64,000 nucleotides of DNA from Marinobacter sp. F3R08 (GCF_018860425.1 NZ_JAHKPI010000014.1:496001-560000), one strand, 5' to 3'. Shown: positions 17,953 to 29,270, counted from the stretch's first letter. Translations and numbers: made by a program. Notes: generated by a model not told the origin, from the sequence alone.

Positions 17953-19653
17953 TTAGCCTACTACAGGCGTTGCCCGTTTGATAATAGCCGCCGGATTAGT
18001 GCCAGAGGGCAGGTTGCCGTAGTTCAAGCCGCCACCGGATTGCAGGCGGGCGGCGCAGAACGCATCGGCTACGGCCTGGTCGGAGTGGCGGAGAAGCAGG
18101 GATGCCTGCATGACAAGCGCCATTCGGTCCACCAGGTTACGGGCACGGTACTGGAAGTCGCTGATATCGGCGAAGTCGTGTTGCAGTTGCGCCAGAAACT
18201 GGTCAAAGCGACGGTCGGCGCCTTTGGCTTCGGCGGCTTCGTTGAAGAAGGCGTCGAGGGTTTCGGGTTCTTTTTGCAGGGCGCGAAGGGTGTCCAGGCA
18301 CTGAACGTTGCCACTGCCTTCCCAGATGGCGTTGACCGGGGATTCCCGGAACAGTCGGGGCATGATGCACTCTTCCATCACGCCGCTTCCTCCAATGCAT
18401 TCCATGGCCTCGTAGGCATGGTTCGGAGTGCGTTTGCAGATCCAGTATTTGCCGACAGGTGTTGCCAGACGGGCCAGAAGGCGCTCGTGCTCCTTGTCCT
18501 GATTGTCGAGCGCGCGGGCAATTCGCATGGTGTAGGCCAGTGCGGCTTCACTTTCCAGGGCCAGATCGGCCAGGACGTTCTGCATCAGGGGCTGTTCATT
18601 CAGGTGGTTGCCGAAGGCACTCCGGTGTCGGCAATGATGGCTGGCCTGGGCGATAGCCTGGCGCATGCCGGCGGAGCTGCCGATCATGCAGTCAAACCGG
18701 GTCATCGCGACCATTTCGATGATCGTTGGCACGCCGCGACCTTCCTCACCGACCATCCAGGCCAGAGCGCCACGCAGTTCGGCCTCGCTGGAGGCGTTGG
18801 CGACGTTGCCCATCTTGTTTTTCAGACGCTGGATCTGCCACGGATTTTTGCTACCGTCCGGGCGCCATCGTGGCATCAGAAAACAGGACAGTCCGCCCGG
18901 CGCCTGAGCCAGAACCAGGAACGCATCGCACATCGGGGCAGAAACGAACCACTTGTGGCCCACCAGCTCATAGGCCTGGCCAGGGCCTCCAGCGCCTGCC
19001 GGGTAGGCTCTGGTGCTGTTGGCCCGAACATCACTACCACCCTGTTTCTCGGTCATGGCCATGCCGATGGTGACAGAGCTTTTCTGATGGTCAGGCAGGT
19101 TGCGGGGGTCGTAGCTGTTGGCCAGGATTCGTGTTTCCCAGTCGGCTGCGAGATCCGGCTGTTTCCGGATCGAGGGGATAGCGGCGAAAGTCATGGTCAC
19201 CGGGCAGCAATGGGCCGCCTCGACCTGGGAGTGCATGTAATATTTTGCAGTACGGGCAACGTGGGCGCCCTGGCCCGGATGGCTCCAGGGGCTGCTGTGC
19301 AGACCGTGATCGAAGGCAATCCGCATCAGTTCATGATACGCCGGGTGAAAGTCGACGTTGTCTGTGCGGTGCCCGTAACGGTCGTGGGTATTGAATACCG
19401 GCTTGTTGGCATTGGCGCGGAAACCCAGATCAATGGTTTCGATCGTGCCGGCCAGGGCACCGAAAGCCCTGAGATCGTCAGTGGCTTGACCGGCACCCTC
19501 CCTGAGAGCGGCTTCCTGAAGTGCAATATCCTGTTCGAACAGGTTATAGCCCTCAAGGGCGGGGGGCTGGTTGAACACTTCGTGGGTGGCGGCCAGGTAG
19601 CGACCCTCCTGGTCATCTGATGGCATGTCGGGCCCGGGCTGCCGCAGGTTCAT
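17953..19653 (-). CDS. AidB-like acyl-CoA dehydrogenase
   Basis: FAD protein of the AidB branch of the acyl-CoA dehydrogenases, 566 residues (longer than ordinary members, about 390). The FAD motif GMAMTEKQGGSDV is at 197-209, very like AidB. YEAMECIGGSGVMEE lies in the C-terminal domain. AidB is linked to alkylation stress; other members oxidise branched acyl-CoA, so the substrate is open. The ATG at 19653 has a strong AGGAG. It begins two bases after the stop of the TetR gene, so regulator and enzyme form one operon. Confidence 0.88.
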   Translation of the reverse strand: MNLRQPGPDMPSDDQEGRYLAATHEVFNQPPALEGYNLFEQDIALQEAALREGAGQATDDLRAFGALAGTIETIDLGFRANANKPVFNTHDRYGHRTDNVDFHPAYHELMRIAFDHGLHSSPWSHPGQGAHVARTAKYYMHSQVEAAHCCPVTMTFAAIPSIRKQPDLAADWETRILANSYDPRNLPDHQKSSVTIGMAMTEKQGGSDVRANSTRAYPAGAGGPGQAYELVGHKWFVSAPMCDAFLVLAQAPGGLSCFLMPRWRPDGSKNPWQIQRLKNKMGNVANASSEAELRGALAWMVGEEGRGVPTIIEMVAMTRFDCMIGSSAGMRQAIAQASHHCRHRSAFGNHLNEQPLMQNVLADLALESEAALAYTMRIARALDNQDKEHERLLARLATPVGKYWICKRTPNHAYEAMECIGGSGVMEECIMPRLFRESPVNAIWEGSGNVQCLDTLRALQKEPETLDAFFNEAAEAKGADRRFDQFLAQLQHDFADISDFQYRARNLVDRMALVMQASLLLRHSDQAVADAFCAARLQSGGGLNYGNLPSGTNPAAIIKRATPVVG

Positions 19654-19655
19654 AA

Positions 19656-20288
19656 TTATCTCCTGGTGCCGGTCAACCCCTGAATACAAAAATGGATAAT
19701 GGAATCGACCAGCAGGTCATTGTTGTCGTCTGTTGTACTGTCGGTCTTGCTGCTCTGGGTGGGTGACAGAGGACCAACCAGGCTTTCTGCAATGGCCCCG
19801 ACCAGGCACGTGCTGCTCTGGCGAGCGTTCTGGTCCGGGATACATCCTTCCTCAATACCTTCACGGATGGCTGTCTCGAACAGATCGGCGTAGGCCTTGC
19901 GGTACGCCAGTCGTTCTTCTTCCACTTTCGGGTCAACCGGCTCGGCAATCAGTGCCCACGCCATCGTCGGGCCTTTCAGTGCCCGTTCGGCGAATTGTCT
20001 CAGGGCCCATTCCAATCGCTCGGCGGCGTTTCCGTCAGAGTTCAGGGCCTCGGCTACCTTGTCCACTTCCCGCTGAGTCGCCAGCCGGAAAATTTCTGCA
20101 AACAGGTCCTCTCTGGACTCGAAATGCCGATAGATGGTTCCTGTGGCAACCCCGGCCAGACCCGCAATGCGAGTGACTCTGGCGCTTCGAAAACCGCCTT
20201 CGGCAACGCACTGGTAGGTGCAGGCCACAATCCGTTTTCGCGCCTCAGCCTTACGCTGGCGCATTTTTTCAGTTTCTCGATAGGCCAT
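19656..20288 (-). CDS. TetR-family repressor of the AidB-like operon
   Basis: A 210-residue TetR regulator. The N-terminal helix-turn-helix (about 15-62) includes RVTRIAGLAGVATGTIYRHFESREDLF. The C-terminal ligand domain is variable, with a Thr/Ser/Asp-rich stretch near 178-192. It is the first gene of a two-gene operon with the acyl-CoA dehydrogenase. TGAAT-N4-ATTCA lies 20 bases before its start and may be its own operator. The inducer is unknown, possibly an acyl-CoA. Confidence 0.9.
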   Translation of the reverse strand: MAYRETEKMRQRKAEARKRIVACTYQCVAEGGFRSARVTRIAGLAGVATGTIYRHFESREDLFAEIFRLATQREVDKVAEALNSDGNAAERLEWALRQFAERALKGPTMAWALIAEPVDPKVEEERLAYRKAYADLFETAIREGIEEGCIPDQNARQSSTCLVGAIAESLVGPLSPTQSSKTDSTTDDNNDLLVDSIIHFCIQGLTGTRR

Positions 20289-20636
20289 TCCGACACCCTA
20301 GAAGTAGTGAATCAGCATTCATTCTTTCTGTCAATTCCCGAGTTCGTTGCACGTAAAGATTTTAATCAATAAATTCATGGATTTGCTATAAGTTTCAGCA
20401 AGATGCCGGACGCCGTTATCTATAGGCGGCATGGTTATGACACGCAGAGTATATAGACGGCAGAACGAAAGCAGCCTGGATCATACAGGGAGCCGGAGGG
20501 AATGTTCTGCCCCGGCCTTGTTTATGATCCGGTTCTCGGTATGGCGGGTCAGCGTCGTCTATTCTCGTTGTCTATCACTCTGTTTCATCGATTGAGGCAC
20601 CGTGCCAGTCATCCGATCGTTCCGGTTTTTGGGGTC
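20289..20636. other. Divergent intergenic region between tetR and the lipase foldase gene
   Basis: This 348-base region holds no convincing gene. Near the tetR end is the inverted repeat TGAAT-CAGC-ATTCA (20308-20321), a candidate operator. Two similar short strings, TATAGGCGGC (20422-20431) and TATAGACGGC (20453-20462), occur in the middle. An open frame from 20502 continues into the foldase gene, but its first 45 residues look like untranslated leader. Confidence 0.5.
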
Positions 20637-21662
20637 ATGAAATTCTCTATCCGTCTCGTGTTTGTGTTTGTACTGATAACCGCGGTTGTCGGCATCTTCT
20701 GGCTGAGCGGAAGGGCTCAGGATGCCCCTGTCGGCCCGGCTGATTCTGTCCGGGTAAACGAATCATCAACCAGCGTAGTGGATCAGAAGGGCGTCCGGAA
20801 AGCTCCGTCGGAGCTGGTGGGCAGAAGTTCCCTGGTTGATGTTCCTGAGCAGTTGCCGCCCTCGCTCTCGGGTACCTCAGTGCCGGACGGCTGGGCACGA
20901 ACAGATCGGTTAGGAAACCTGATCCCAACTCCGCATCTGCGGCAACTGTTTGAATATTTCCTTTCGGCTCTGGGCGAGGAATCACTGCAACAGTTGGTGG
21001 CTCGCATCGAAACAGCGCTTTCCGGCCTCAACGAACCGGCGAGATCCCAGGCGCTGGCAACCCTTGGCGCTTACCTGGAATACAAGCTGGCAGTTTCGGA
21101 CCTGGAACAGGCTTATGGTGACGCGTCCGGAGGTGGGGTCGAGGAAATGCAGCGGCGCATGGCTGAGATTCAGGCCTTGCGCAGAACCTGGCTGGATGCT
21201 GAAACGGCAGGCGCTTTTTTTGCTGATGACGAAGCGGTGGATCGCTTCCAGATGGAGAAGCTGGCCATTGCCGCGGATGACAGCCTGACCGGGGATCAGA
21301 AAGCAGAGGCCCTGCGCGAAGCGGAAGCTTCGTTGCCAGAGCCTCTCCGCGCAGCCCGAATGGAAACCCGACGGTTTACCGAGTATGAACAGGTACGCTC
21401 AGAATTGGCGGATGACCCCCGGGCACTTGCGGCCTGGCGGAGGGAGACGTTTGGTGAGGCTGCAGCAGACAGGCTGGCCGGGCTTGAGGAGGAGCAGGAG
21501 GCGTGGGCGCGGCGTTGGCAGCTTTATTCCCGGGAACGTGACCAGTTGATCTCATCGGGGTTGGCAGGGCCGGACCGTCAGGAAGCGTTGGATCGTCTCA
21601 GAGCCAGTCATTTCGATCCGGCTGAACGGATCCGGGCAGAGGCGTTGGACTCAATCAGGTAA
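20637..21662 (+). CDS. Lipase-specific foldase (Lif/LimA)
   Basis: Membrane-anchored periplasmic chaperone that folds secreted triacylglycerol lipase. It has 341 residues from the ATG at 20637 (GGGG upstream), the family length. One N-terminal membrane anchor (5-24) is followed by a Pro/Ser-rich linker (25-85). The foldase signature RxxFDYFLSA appears as RQLFEYFLSA (102-111). The rest is alpha-helical and charged, as in Lif proteins. Normally this gene follows its lipase gene, but here neither neighbour encodes a lipase. Confidence 0.9.
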   Translation: MKFSIRLVFVFVLITAVVGIFWLSGRAQDAPVGPADSVRVNESSTSVVDQKGVRKAPSELVGRSSLVDVPEQLPPSLSGTSVPDGWARTDRLGNLIPTPHLRQLFEYFLSALGEESLQQLVARIETALSGLNEPARSQALATLGAYLEYKLAVSDLEQAYGDASGGGVEEMQRRMAEIQALRRTWLDAETAGAFFADDEAVDRFQMEKLAIAADDSLTGDQKAEALREAEASLPEPLRAARMETRRFTEYEQVRSELADDPRALAAWRRETFGEAAADRLAGLEEEQEAWARRWQLYSRERDQLISSGLAGPDRQEALDRLRASHFDPAERIRAEALDSIR

Positions 21663-21738
21663 CCGAACTGTCATTTTGTCGATCTAACCTGAGTGGGGAG
21701 TCTGCAACCGGCGGCGCTGGGCGTGTATGATGATGTAA

Positions 21739-22821
<1,083 letters not shown>

Positions 22822-22872
22822 TTCAAGCAAGCCTTTCGCCAGCCAAGGCGAACACAGTGGAATCGAGGAATC

Positions 22873-25014
22873 ATGAGAACGGATACTGCGAAGAATCAGG
22901 CTGCAGGAGATAAGCGGAGTGTACCGGCGCCGGTGGATGTGCCTCCGGTTGGCGAAGAGATCAACCTGGATGCCAGCGAGAACTACTTTAACCGGGAACT
23001 GAGCCAGCTCCAGTTTAATTACCGGGTACTCAAGCAGGCGGTCGATAAGACCCACCCGTTGATCAATCGTCTCATTTTCTGCTGTATCTTCAGCAGCAAC
23101 ATGGATGAGTTTTTCGAGATCCGTGTCGCCGGGCTGCGGCAGCAGATGAAATACGGCCGAGAGACGGTTGGTGCCGATGGCATGATGCCTGAGCAGGCGC
23201 TGGCAGAAATCAGCCGGGTGGCTCACGAGTATATTCGTGAGCAATACGACATACTCAACAATCTGCTGATTCCCGAAATGGAGCAGGAGAATATCCATTT
23301 TGTCCGGCGTCGGGAATGGACGCCAGAGCAGGCTGAGTGGGTACGCACTTACTTTGAAGAGGAAATCCTGCCGGTGGTGAGTCCCATCGGCCTGGACCCG
23401 TCGCACCCGTTCCCGCGTTTGGTCAATAAAAGCCTGAACTTCATCGTGGAACTGGACGGCAAGGATGCCTTCGGCCGGGAAACCGGCATGGCGATTGTGC
23501 CGGCACCCCGTTCTCTTCCTCGTCTGGTCCGCCTGCCAGATGATGTCTGCCAGGGTGGCGAAAACCTGGTGTTCCTGTCCTCTATGATCCACGCCCATGC
23601 CGATGAGCTGTTCCCCGGTATGGAAGTGAAAGGCTGCTACCAGTTCCGGCTGACCCGTAATGCCGACCTTGAGCTGGAGGATGACCTTGAAGACCTGGCT
23701 TCGGCTCTGCGCGGTGAGCTGCTGAGTCGCCGGTTTGGTGATGGCGTTCGCCTTGAGGTTGCTGATAACTGCCCGGAAGAGCTGGTTCATTTCCTGCTCA
23801 AGGAGTTTGGTCTGACAGACCGGGATCTGTACCAGGTTCATGGTCCGGTAAATCTGACCCGGCTTATGGCGGTCGGAGGATTGGTGGATCGGCCGGATCT
23901 GACCTATTCCGGATTTTCCCCGTCGATACCGAAGTTGATCCGCAGCAAGGAATCGATGTTTGATGCGATTCGCAAGCGGCCCATTCTGCTATTGCACCCG
24001 TACGAGAATTTCAGTCCGGTGGTTGATCTGCTTCGTCAGGCTGCGAAGGACCCTCAGGTTCTGGCAATTCGACAGACTCTTTACCGCACCGGCGCAGACT
24101 CGGAAATTGTTGAGGCCCTGGCTGATGCTGCCCGTCGGGGCAAAGAAGTGACTGCGGTCATCGAATTGCGGGCCCGATTCAGTGAGGCTGAGAACCTGGA
24201 GTTGGCCAGCCGGCTTCAGGAGGCGGGCGTCATCGTGGTCTATGGGGTGGTTGGCTATAAGACTCATGCAAAAATGATTCTGATTGTCCGGCGGGAAGAA
24301 GGGCGTTTGCGCCGTTATGTCCACCTCGGGACCGGTAACTACCACGCAGGCAACGCTCGACTGTATACCGATTACAGCTTTATGACGTGTGACGAGTCCA
24401 TCAGTGATGACGTCAACAAGTTATTTCAGCAGCTGACAGGAATGGGTAAGGCTCTGAAAATAAAGAAACTTTTTCACTCGCCATTTACATTACACCCGCG
24501 TCTGCTGAACCTGATTGAGCGTGAAGAACGCTTTGGAGAGAAAGGCCGGATTATCTTCAAGTTTAACGCGTTGACGGAGATCCAGCTAATCAAGGCGCTT
24601 TACCGGGCTTCTCAGGCTGGTGTGAAGATTGATCTGATTATTCGCGGTATTTGCTGCCTGCGACCGGAAGTACCGGGCCTCTCTGATAATATTCGGGTGA
24701 GATCCATTATCGGGCGTTTCCTGGAACATACCAGGGTGTATTACTTCGGTAATAACGGCCGCCCGGATGTCTATTGCTCAAGTGCTGATGGTATGGAGCG
24801 CAATTTGCTCAGTCGTGTCGAAACGGCCTTTCCTCTGGATGACCCTGAGCTGGTTGAGCGGGTGCGAGACGATCTGGATGCCTATCTGGCGGATAACTGT
24901 CAGTCCTGGGTGCTGCAACCTGACGGTAGCTATATCCAGAATCAACCCGCAGAGGGCGAAGAGCGCCTGGCTTCCCAGCTGGTTTTGCTAGAACGGCTCA
25001 CCGGAAAGACCTGA
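22873..25014 (+). CDS. ppk1: Polyphosphate kinase 1
   Basis: Makes polyphosphate from ATP reversibly. It has 713 residues. The N-terminal domain carries YFNRELSQLQFNYRVL. The phosphoacceptor histidine is in GYKTHAKMI (His at about 465), followed by HLGTGNYH and ARLYTDYS. The second conserved histidine is in GRFLEHTRVYYF (about 619), and RGICCLRP lies in the second phospholipase-D-like half. Start ATG with GAGG upstream. It lies between hemB and a DUF945 gene on one strand. Confidence 0.98.
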   Translation: MRTDTAKNQAAGDKRSVPAPVDVPPVGEEINLDASENYFNRELSQLQFNYRVLKQAVDKTHPLINRLIFCCIFSSNMDEFFEIRVAGLRQQMKYGRETVGADGMMPEQALAEISRVAHEYIREQYDILNNLLIPEMEQENIHFVRRREWTPEQAEWVRTYFEEEILPVVSPIGLDPSHPFPRLVNKSLNFIVELDGKDAFGRETGMAIVPAPRSLPRLVRLPDDVCQGGENLVFLSSMIHAHADELFPGMEVKGCYQFRLTRNADLELEDDLEDLASALRGELLSRRFGDGVRLEVADNCPEELVHFLLKEFGLTDRDLYQVHGPVNLTRLMAVGGLVDRPDLTYSGFSPSIPKLIRSKESMFDAIRKRPILLLHPYENFSPVVDLLRQAAKDPQVLAIRQTLYRTGADSEIVEALADAARRGKEVTAVIELRARFSEAENLELASRLQEAGVIVVYGVVGYKTHAKMILIVRREEGRLRRYVHLGTGNYHAGNARLYTDYSFMTCDESISDDVNKLFQQLTGMGKALKIKKLFHSPFTLHPRLLNLIEREERFGEKGRIIFKFNALTEIQLIKALYRASQAGVKIDLIIRGICCLRPEVPGLSDNIRVRSIIGRFLEHTRVYYFGNNGRPDVYCSSADGMERNLLSRVETAFPLDDPELVERVRDDLDAYLADNCQSWVLQPDGSYIQNQPAEGEERLASQLVLLERLTGKT

Positions 25015-25029
25015 TTTCTGAACTGGAGA

Positions 25030-26325
25030 ATGTATTTGAAGACCAAATGGATGATCGCCGGCGTCGGCGTATTGGCTGTGGCCGGTGGGCTGCCCTGGGG
25101 CGTAGGCTACGTTACCGAACACCAGTGGCAGCAGGTAACCGCGGAAGTGAACAGCACACAACCGTTCCTGCACGTGGAAACAAAGAGTTACCAGCGGGAT
25201 ATTCTGGGTGCCCGGTTCAATGGTTCGATTAGCCTGAGAAATCCTGACACCGGAGAACAACGGCATCTGGATTATCAGGTCAATGTGACTCATGGTGTTA
25301 CTGGCAGCCTGATGGAGTTTCAACCTGAGGGAGGCTGGTCTGCCGAAAATGCCGACTGGTTTTCCGGCGAGGAACCAAGGCTAACCCTGGAAACCCGGGT
25401 CTGGGGCACTGCAGTTCTTGAACTTGAAGCGCCCGAAATGAAGGTCACTGATGTTGATACAGGAGAGACGCTGGCTTCAAGTGGCGGCCTGGCAAGAATT
25501 GAGATCAGTGACACCGGGGCGCAGGCTGATGCTTTGGTGGTATGGCCCGCCGTGACCCTGACGGGGCCGGACCTGGATATTCGGATCAATGACATCCGGC
25601 TGGAGCAAACAATGAGTCATTTGGCCAGTCAGGTGTGGACAGGCTCTGGTGAGATTCTGGTGGAATCGATTGCGGTGGCTCCGGCTCAGGAAGCGCCGTT
25701 CACGCTCCAGACAATCTCGGTTAGCAACAGCAGCGAGTCGATCAATGATGGCGAGCGGTTAGATTCACGGATGGTTGCCGAGGTTGCCGGCGTATCAACG
25801 CTTGATGAGAGTTATGGTCCACATCGACTGGTCTTCGCGTTGTCAGGACTGAACGTGGCGGCCTGGAGTAGCTTGACGGAGAGCCTGTCTTCCCTGCAGG
25901 AACTGGCGATCAACCCGACATCAGGTGGTCCGGAGCAGTTTGAGCAGCAGATGGCTGCCATGCTTCAGGCGGAAACCTCCTTCCGGGATCTGGCTGCTGC
26001 AGGATTCTCTTTAGGCTTCCCGGAGTTGCTTGTGACGACACCGGAAGGTGTGGTCGAGGGCAGCGCCCGGATATCCCATCCAGAGCTTACAGAAAACCAG
26101 AAGGACGAGATGCTGATGGTAATGCAGCAAATGACCGGAGAAGTAGATCTCGGTCTGCCACTGGCCCTCGCGGATGCGTATCCGGATTTCCGGATGCAAC
26201 TGGCGCCCCTGATCAAGCAGGGGTTTCTGGTACAGGACGGGGGTAGGTTGACTCTTGATGCGAGCATGAAAGATCTCATGCTGGACGTGAACGGTATGGA
26301 GTTTCCTCTGCCACCGTTTCTCTGA
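25030..26325 (+). CDS. DUF945 (YdgA-like) envelope protein
   Basis: A 431-residue protein with one N-terminal membrane/signal segment (7-28, GVGVLAVAGGLPWGVGYV). The body is predicted periplasmic and beta-rich with repeated amphipathic strands, as in the DUF945/YdgA family. Family function is not established. It starts 15 bases after ppk1 with TGGAG upstream and is closed by a strong terminator. Co-transcription with ppk1 is likely, but a functional link is unproven. Confidence 0.85.
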   Translation: MYLKTKWMIAGVGVLAVAGGLPWGVGYVTEHQWQQVTAEVNSTQPFLHVETKSYQRDILGARFNGSISLRNPDTGEQRHLDYQVNVTHGVTGSLMEFQPEGGWSAENADWFSGEEPRLTLETRVWGTAVLELEAPEMKVTDVDTGETLASSGGLARIEISDTGAQADALVVWPAVTLTGPDLDIRINDIRLEQTMSHLASQVWTGSGEILVESIAVAPAQEAPFTLQTISVSNSSESINDGERLDSRMVAEVAGVSTLDESYGPHRLVFALSGLNVAAWSSLTESLSSLQELAINPTSGGPEQFEQQMAAMLQAETSFRDLAAAGFSLGFPELLVTTPEGVVEGSARISHPELTENQKDEMLMVMQQMTGEVDLGLPLALADAYPDFRMQLAPLIKQGFLVQDGGRLTLDASMKDLMLDVNGMEFPLPPFL

Positions 26326-26347
26326 GCCGAACATCAGGATGCCCGGT

Positions 26348-26378
26348 AAAAAAAAGCCCCGTTTCCGGGGCTTTTTTT
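26348..26378. terminator. Bidirectional rho-independent terminator
   Basis: GCCCCG (26356-26361), loop TTTC, CGGGGC (26366-26371), flanked by an A run on the left and seven T on the right. It serves both the DUF945 gene and the convergent coaD. Confidence 0.92.
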
Positions 26379-26390
26379 GTGCTATCGGGT

Positions 26391-26882
<492 letters not shown>

Positions 26883-27011
26883 TTATAAGAAGCTAGGATA
26901 GCAGCATTTTTTTGCCATCTGTAGGTGTGGGCCACCTAGGGCACCTTGTCGGTGCGCAGACGATCCGCCCCGAGTGGCCAGTCAATACAGGTTCATGCGT
27001 CTATCAGTGCT

Positions 27012-28604
27012 CTAACCGGTCAACCGTTGAGCCAGCCTGGTACTGTTCCGTGCTGCCAGGGCATAGACCGAGAGCTGTGGATTTGCACCGATACTGGTTG
27101 GGAAAATCGAAGCGTCGTGGACGCTGAGATTGCCGATCTGATGGTGTTCTCCAAACCCGTTGACGACTGAGGTTTCCGGATCTGAGCCCATGGCGCAACC
27201 TCCCATCTGGTGAGCGGTGAACAGGCGGACACGATGGGGGGCCATAGGAAGCTGGTTGATGGCGACTTTGGCTTTGGCCCAACTGGTGTACCAAGCGGCA
27301 TCGAGGTGCATCGGGCGTACTTTTTCGGCACCGGCAGCAAACTGGATTTCGGCCATGGTGTGAAAGGCGTCCCGAACGCCGGACCAGAGGTAATCGGTGA
27401 CCGGGTAGTCCAGTACGGGACTGCCGTCATCGCGCAGGGAGACCGTGCCGCCGGGGCTTTCCGGGTGAAAGCCGTCCCGGAGCAGCGCGATGACAGACTG
27501 CATATGGGGGAGGCCGGTCATGTTGTTGATCTGGGATTCACCGTGGCCGGGGATCACGCCACTGGACATTCCCGGGTGCAGGGGCGGTACTTCAAGTTTG
27601 TAGCCGGCAGGGCCGTCAATACCGTTGCGGAAGTTGAATTCGTCGGAGTAAATGGATTGAGGTGCGCCGTAGTAAGGGTCGACCCGTTGGGGCATCTGGG
27701 CAACGGTGGCGTTGACCGGGTGTATGAAAGACCGTTTGCCGAGACAATGATTCGGGTCAGGAATGTCGGATCGCAGCAGCAGGGCGGGACTGCCAATGGC
27801 GCTGGCGGCGACCACGAAGTGTCGGGCTTTAAGGGTCACCCTGATCCCGGTCGGGGTGATGCCATCGGAGGCGAATGCTGAGGCCTCCAGGTGGTCGATC
27901 TGATCCTGTTTCATGACCAGCCGATCGGCACGCAGGCTGTGGAATAACCGGGCGTTGTTATCGAGGGCCCCGGGGATCGTGGTCATCAGGGCGCCCTGTT
28001 TGGCATTGGTCGGACAACCGACGCCGCAATAGCCCAGGTTCCAGCAGCCTTTGACGTTACGTGGAATGATCTGCCAGCTATAGCCGAGTTTCTCACAGCC
28101 CTGGCGCAGGACGTCGTTGTTGATATTGGGGGGCACTTGCCAGGGTGCCATGGAGTGTCGTTCTTCCCGGCCGTCAAACCACGGTGCCATGGCGTCCGGC
28201 CGGAGTTCTTCCAGCCCAAACGTCTCGGCCCAATAGTTGAGCGTGGGTGCCGGTGTGCGGAAGCTGCTGGTCCAGTTTACGGTAGTCGAACCGCCTACAC
28301 AGCGGCCCTGTAAAATGGCAATTGCACCGTCCCGGGTTACCCGGCCCATGCCTTCCTGATAGAGGTTGGCATAGGCGGACTGCTCGTCCATCTTGAAGTC
28401 TTTCTGATAGTGCAGTCGTCCCTCCTCGACGAGGATTACAGATAGTCCGCTCCGGGCCAGAATCTCCGCAGTGGTGCCACCACCTGCACCGGTTCCGATA
28501 ATCACAACGTCGGCTTCCGCGCTCTGGTTTTCGGCCAGGCTGGCGCCATCGGTGACGTTCCAGCCTGATTTCAGGCCCTGGGCAATACGGTCGGTCAATG
28601 ACAT
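27012..28604 (-). CDS. GMC-family FAD oxidoreductase (alcohol oxidase/dehydrogenase type)
   Basis: Predicted alcohol dehydrogenase/oxidase of 530 residues. The FAD motif IIGTGAGGGTTAEILARSG lies near residue 36, then GGSTTVNWTSSFRTP. The C-terminal domain has AHQMGGCAMGSDPETS and SIGANPQLSVYALA. It has no signal peptide. The start chosen is ATG 28604 with GGAG seven bases upstream; an ATG at 28631 lacks a ribosome site. It follows a Tat lipoprotein and an aldehyde dehydrogenase on one strand. The substrate is unknown; a long-chain or aromatic alcohol is plausible. Confidence 0.9.
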   Translation of the reverse strand: MSLTDRIAQGLKSGWNVTDGASLAENQSAEADVVIIGTGAGGGTTAEILARSGLSVILVEEGRLHYQKDFKMDEQSAYANLYQEGMGRVTRDGAIAILQGRCVGGSTTVNWTSSFRTPAPTLNYWAETFGLEELRPDAMAPWFDGREERHSMAPWQVPPNINNDVLRQGCEKLGYSWQIIPRNVKGCWNLGYCGVGCPTNAKQGALMTTIPGALDNNARLFHSLRADRLVMKQDQIDHLEASAFASDGITPTGIRVTLKARHFVVAASAIGSPALLLRSDIPDPNHCLGKRSFIHPVNATVAQMPQRVDPYYGAPQSIYSDEFNFRNGIDGPAGYKLEVPPLHPGMSSGVIPGHGESQINNMTGLPHMQSVIALLRDGFHPESPGGTVSLRDDGSPVLDYPVTDYLWSGVRDAFHTMAEIQFAAGAEKVRPMHLDAAWYTSWAKAKVAINQLPMAPHRVRLFTAHQMGGCAMGSDPETSVVNGFGEHHQIGNLSVHDASIFPTSIGANPQLSVYALAARNSTRLAQRLTG

Positions 28605-28631
28605 GTTTGGCTCCGTCGTATCAGCTGGCAT

Positions 28632-29270
28632 TCAGGCGTTTTGGAATTGAGGCAATGCGTCTACCGCATATTGCGGCGGTCCGGGATAGCCGGACAGATG
28701 CCAGTGATCACGATAGCCATAGAACGCCACATTGCTGATCTTGGTCAGCGCAATGTAGCCATTGTTGAACAAGCCGATCCGGCTGGTACGCCAGCGTTCC
28801 AGAAACGCATCGGCTTCTGCCGTTGTTGCATTCGGCCAACGCGACCAGACCCGTGCAACCGTTATCCGGGTGAATCCGAATGTCAGCAGATCAAACAGCC
28901 GTCGCAATTCCCTCTGATTGGCCGGCCCAAATTTGTGGATACCGGCATCTATTCGCTCGATCGTCCCGACAACCGCTCTGCTCCGGGTCTGGTGCTCTTC
29001 CGGCAAAGCGGGGCCAATGATAGCTGGTAGCAGGGCTTCGAACAGCGCGATGTCATCCCCGGTCAGAAACCGGAATTGGTAGCTGGTCTTCATCCGGAGG
29101 CCATCGTCACTGAGTCGGCCTGCTGGCTGCGTGGCGCAACCGCTGAGCCCCGAGGTAATACTAACGGTTCCCAGAATCAGGGCGCCGCCCAGCCCGGTTT
29201 TGAGAAAACTTCGGCGATCGAGGTCGGTAAGTTGCGACCGTCCCGATGAGGGATGGGTATGGCTGTGCAT
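28632..29270 (-). CDS. Tat-exported lipoprotein, GMC oxidoreductase partner subunit
   Basis: A 212-residue protein. Its N-terminus has a twin-arginine motif DRRSFLKTG (about 18-26), a hydrophobic stretch and a lipobox LSGC (Cys about 46), so it should be folded before export by Tat and then lipid-anchored. The mature part resembles small-subunit partners of membrane GMC dehydrogenases (gluconate-2-dehydrogenase subunit-3 type) in size and position; I infer this from context more than sequence. It ends 27 bases before the GMC start. Confidence 0.75.
   Translation of the reverse strand: MHSHTHPSSGRSQLTDLDRRSFLKTGLGGALILGTVSITSGLSGCATQPAGRLSDDGLRMKTSYQFRFLTGDDIALFEALLPAIIGPALPEEHQTRSRAVVGTIERIDAGIHKFGPANQRELRRLFDLLTFGFTRITVARVWSRWPNATTAEADAFLERWRTSRIGLFNNGYIALTKISNVAFYGYRDHWHLSGYPGPPQYAVDALPQFQNA

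Noticed and set aside
18040..19620. Open frame of 526 codons on the plus strand
   Set aside because: It is the antisense shadow of the AidB-like gene, which has clear FAD motifs, a strong ribosome site and operon context.
20502..20636. Longer start for the lipase foldase
   Set aside because: The extra 45 residues have no signal or family content; the ATG at 20637 directly precedes a good membrane anchor and has GGGG upstream.
21664..21690. CTGTCAT followed by TTTG upstream of hemB-ppk1, as a Pho box
   Set aside because: Only one half-site matches; the second repeat is poor and no -10 is placed correctly.
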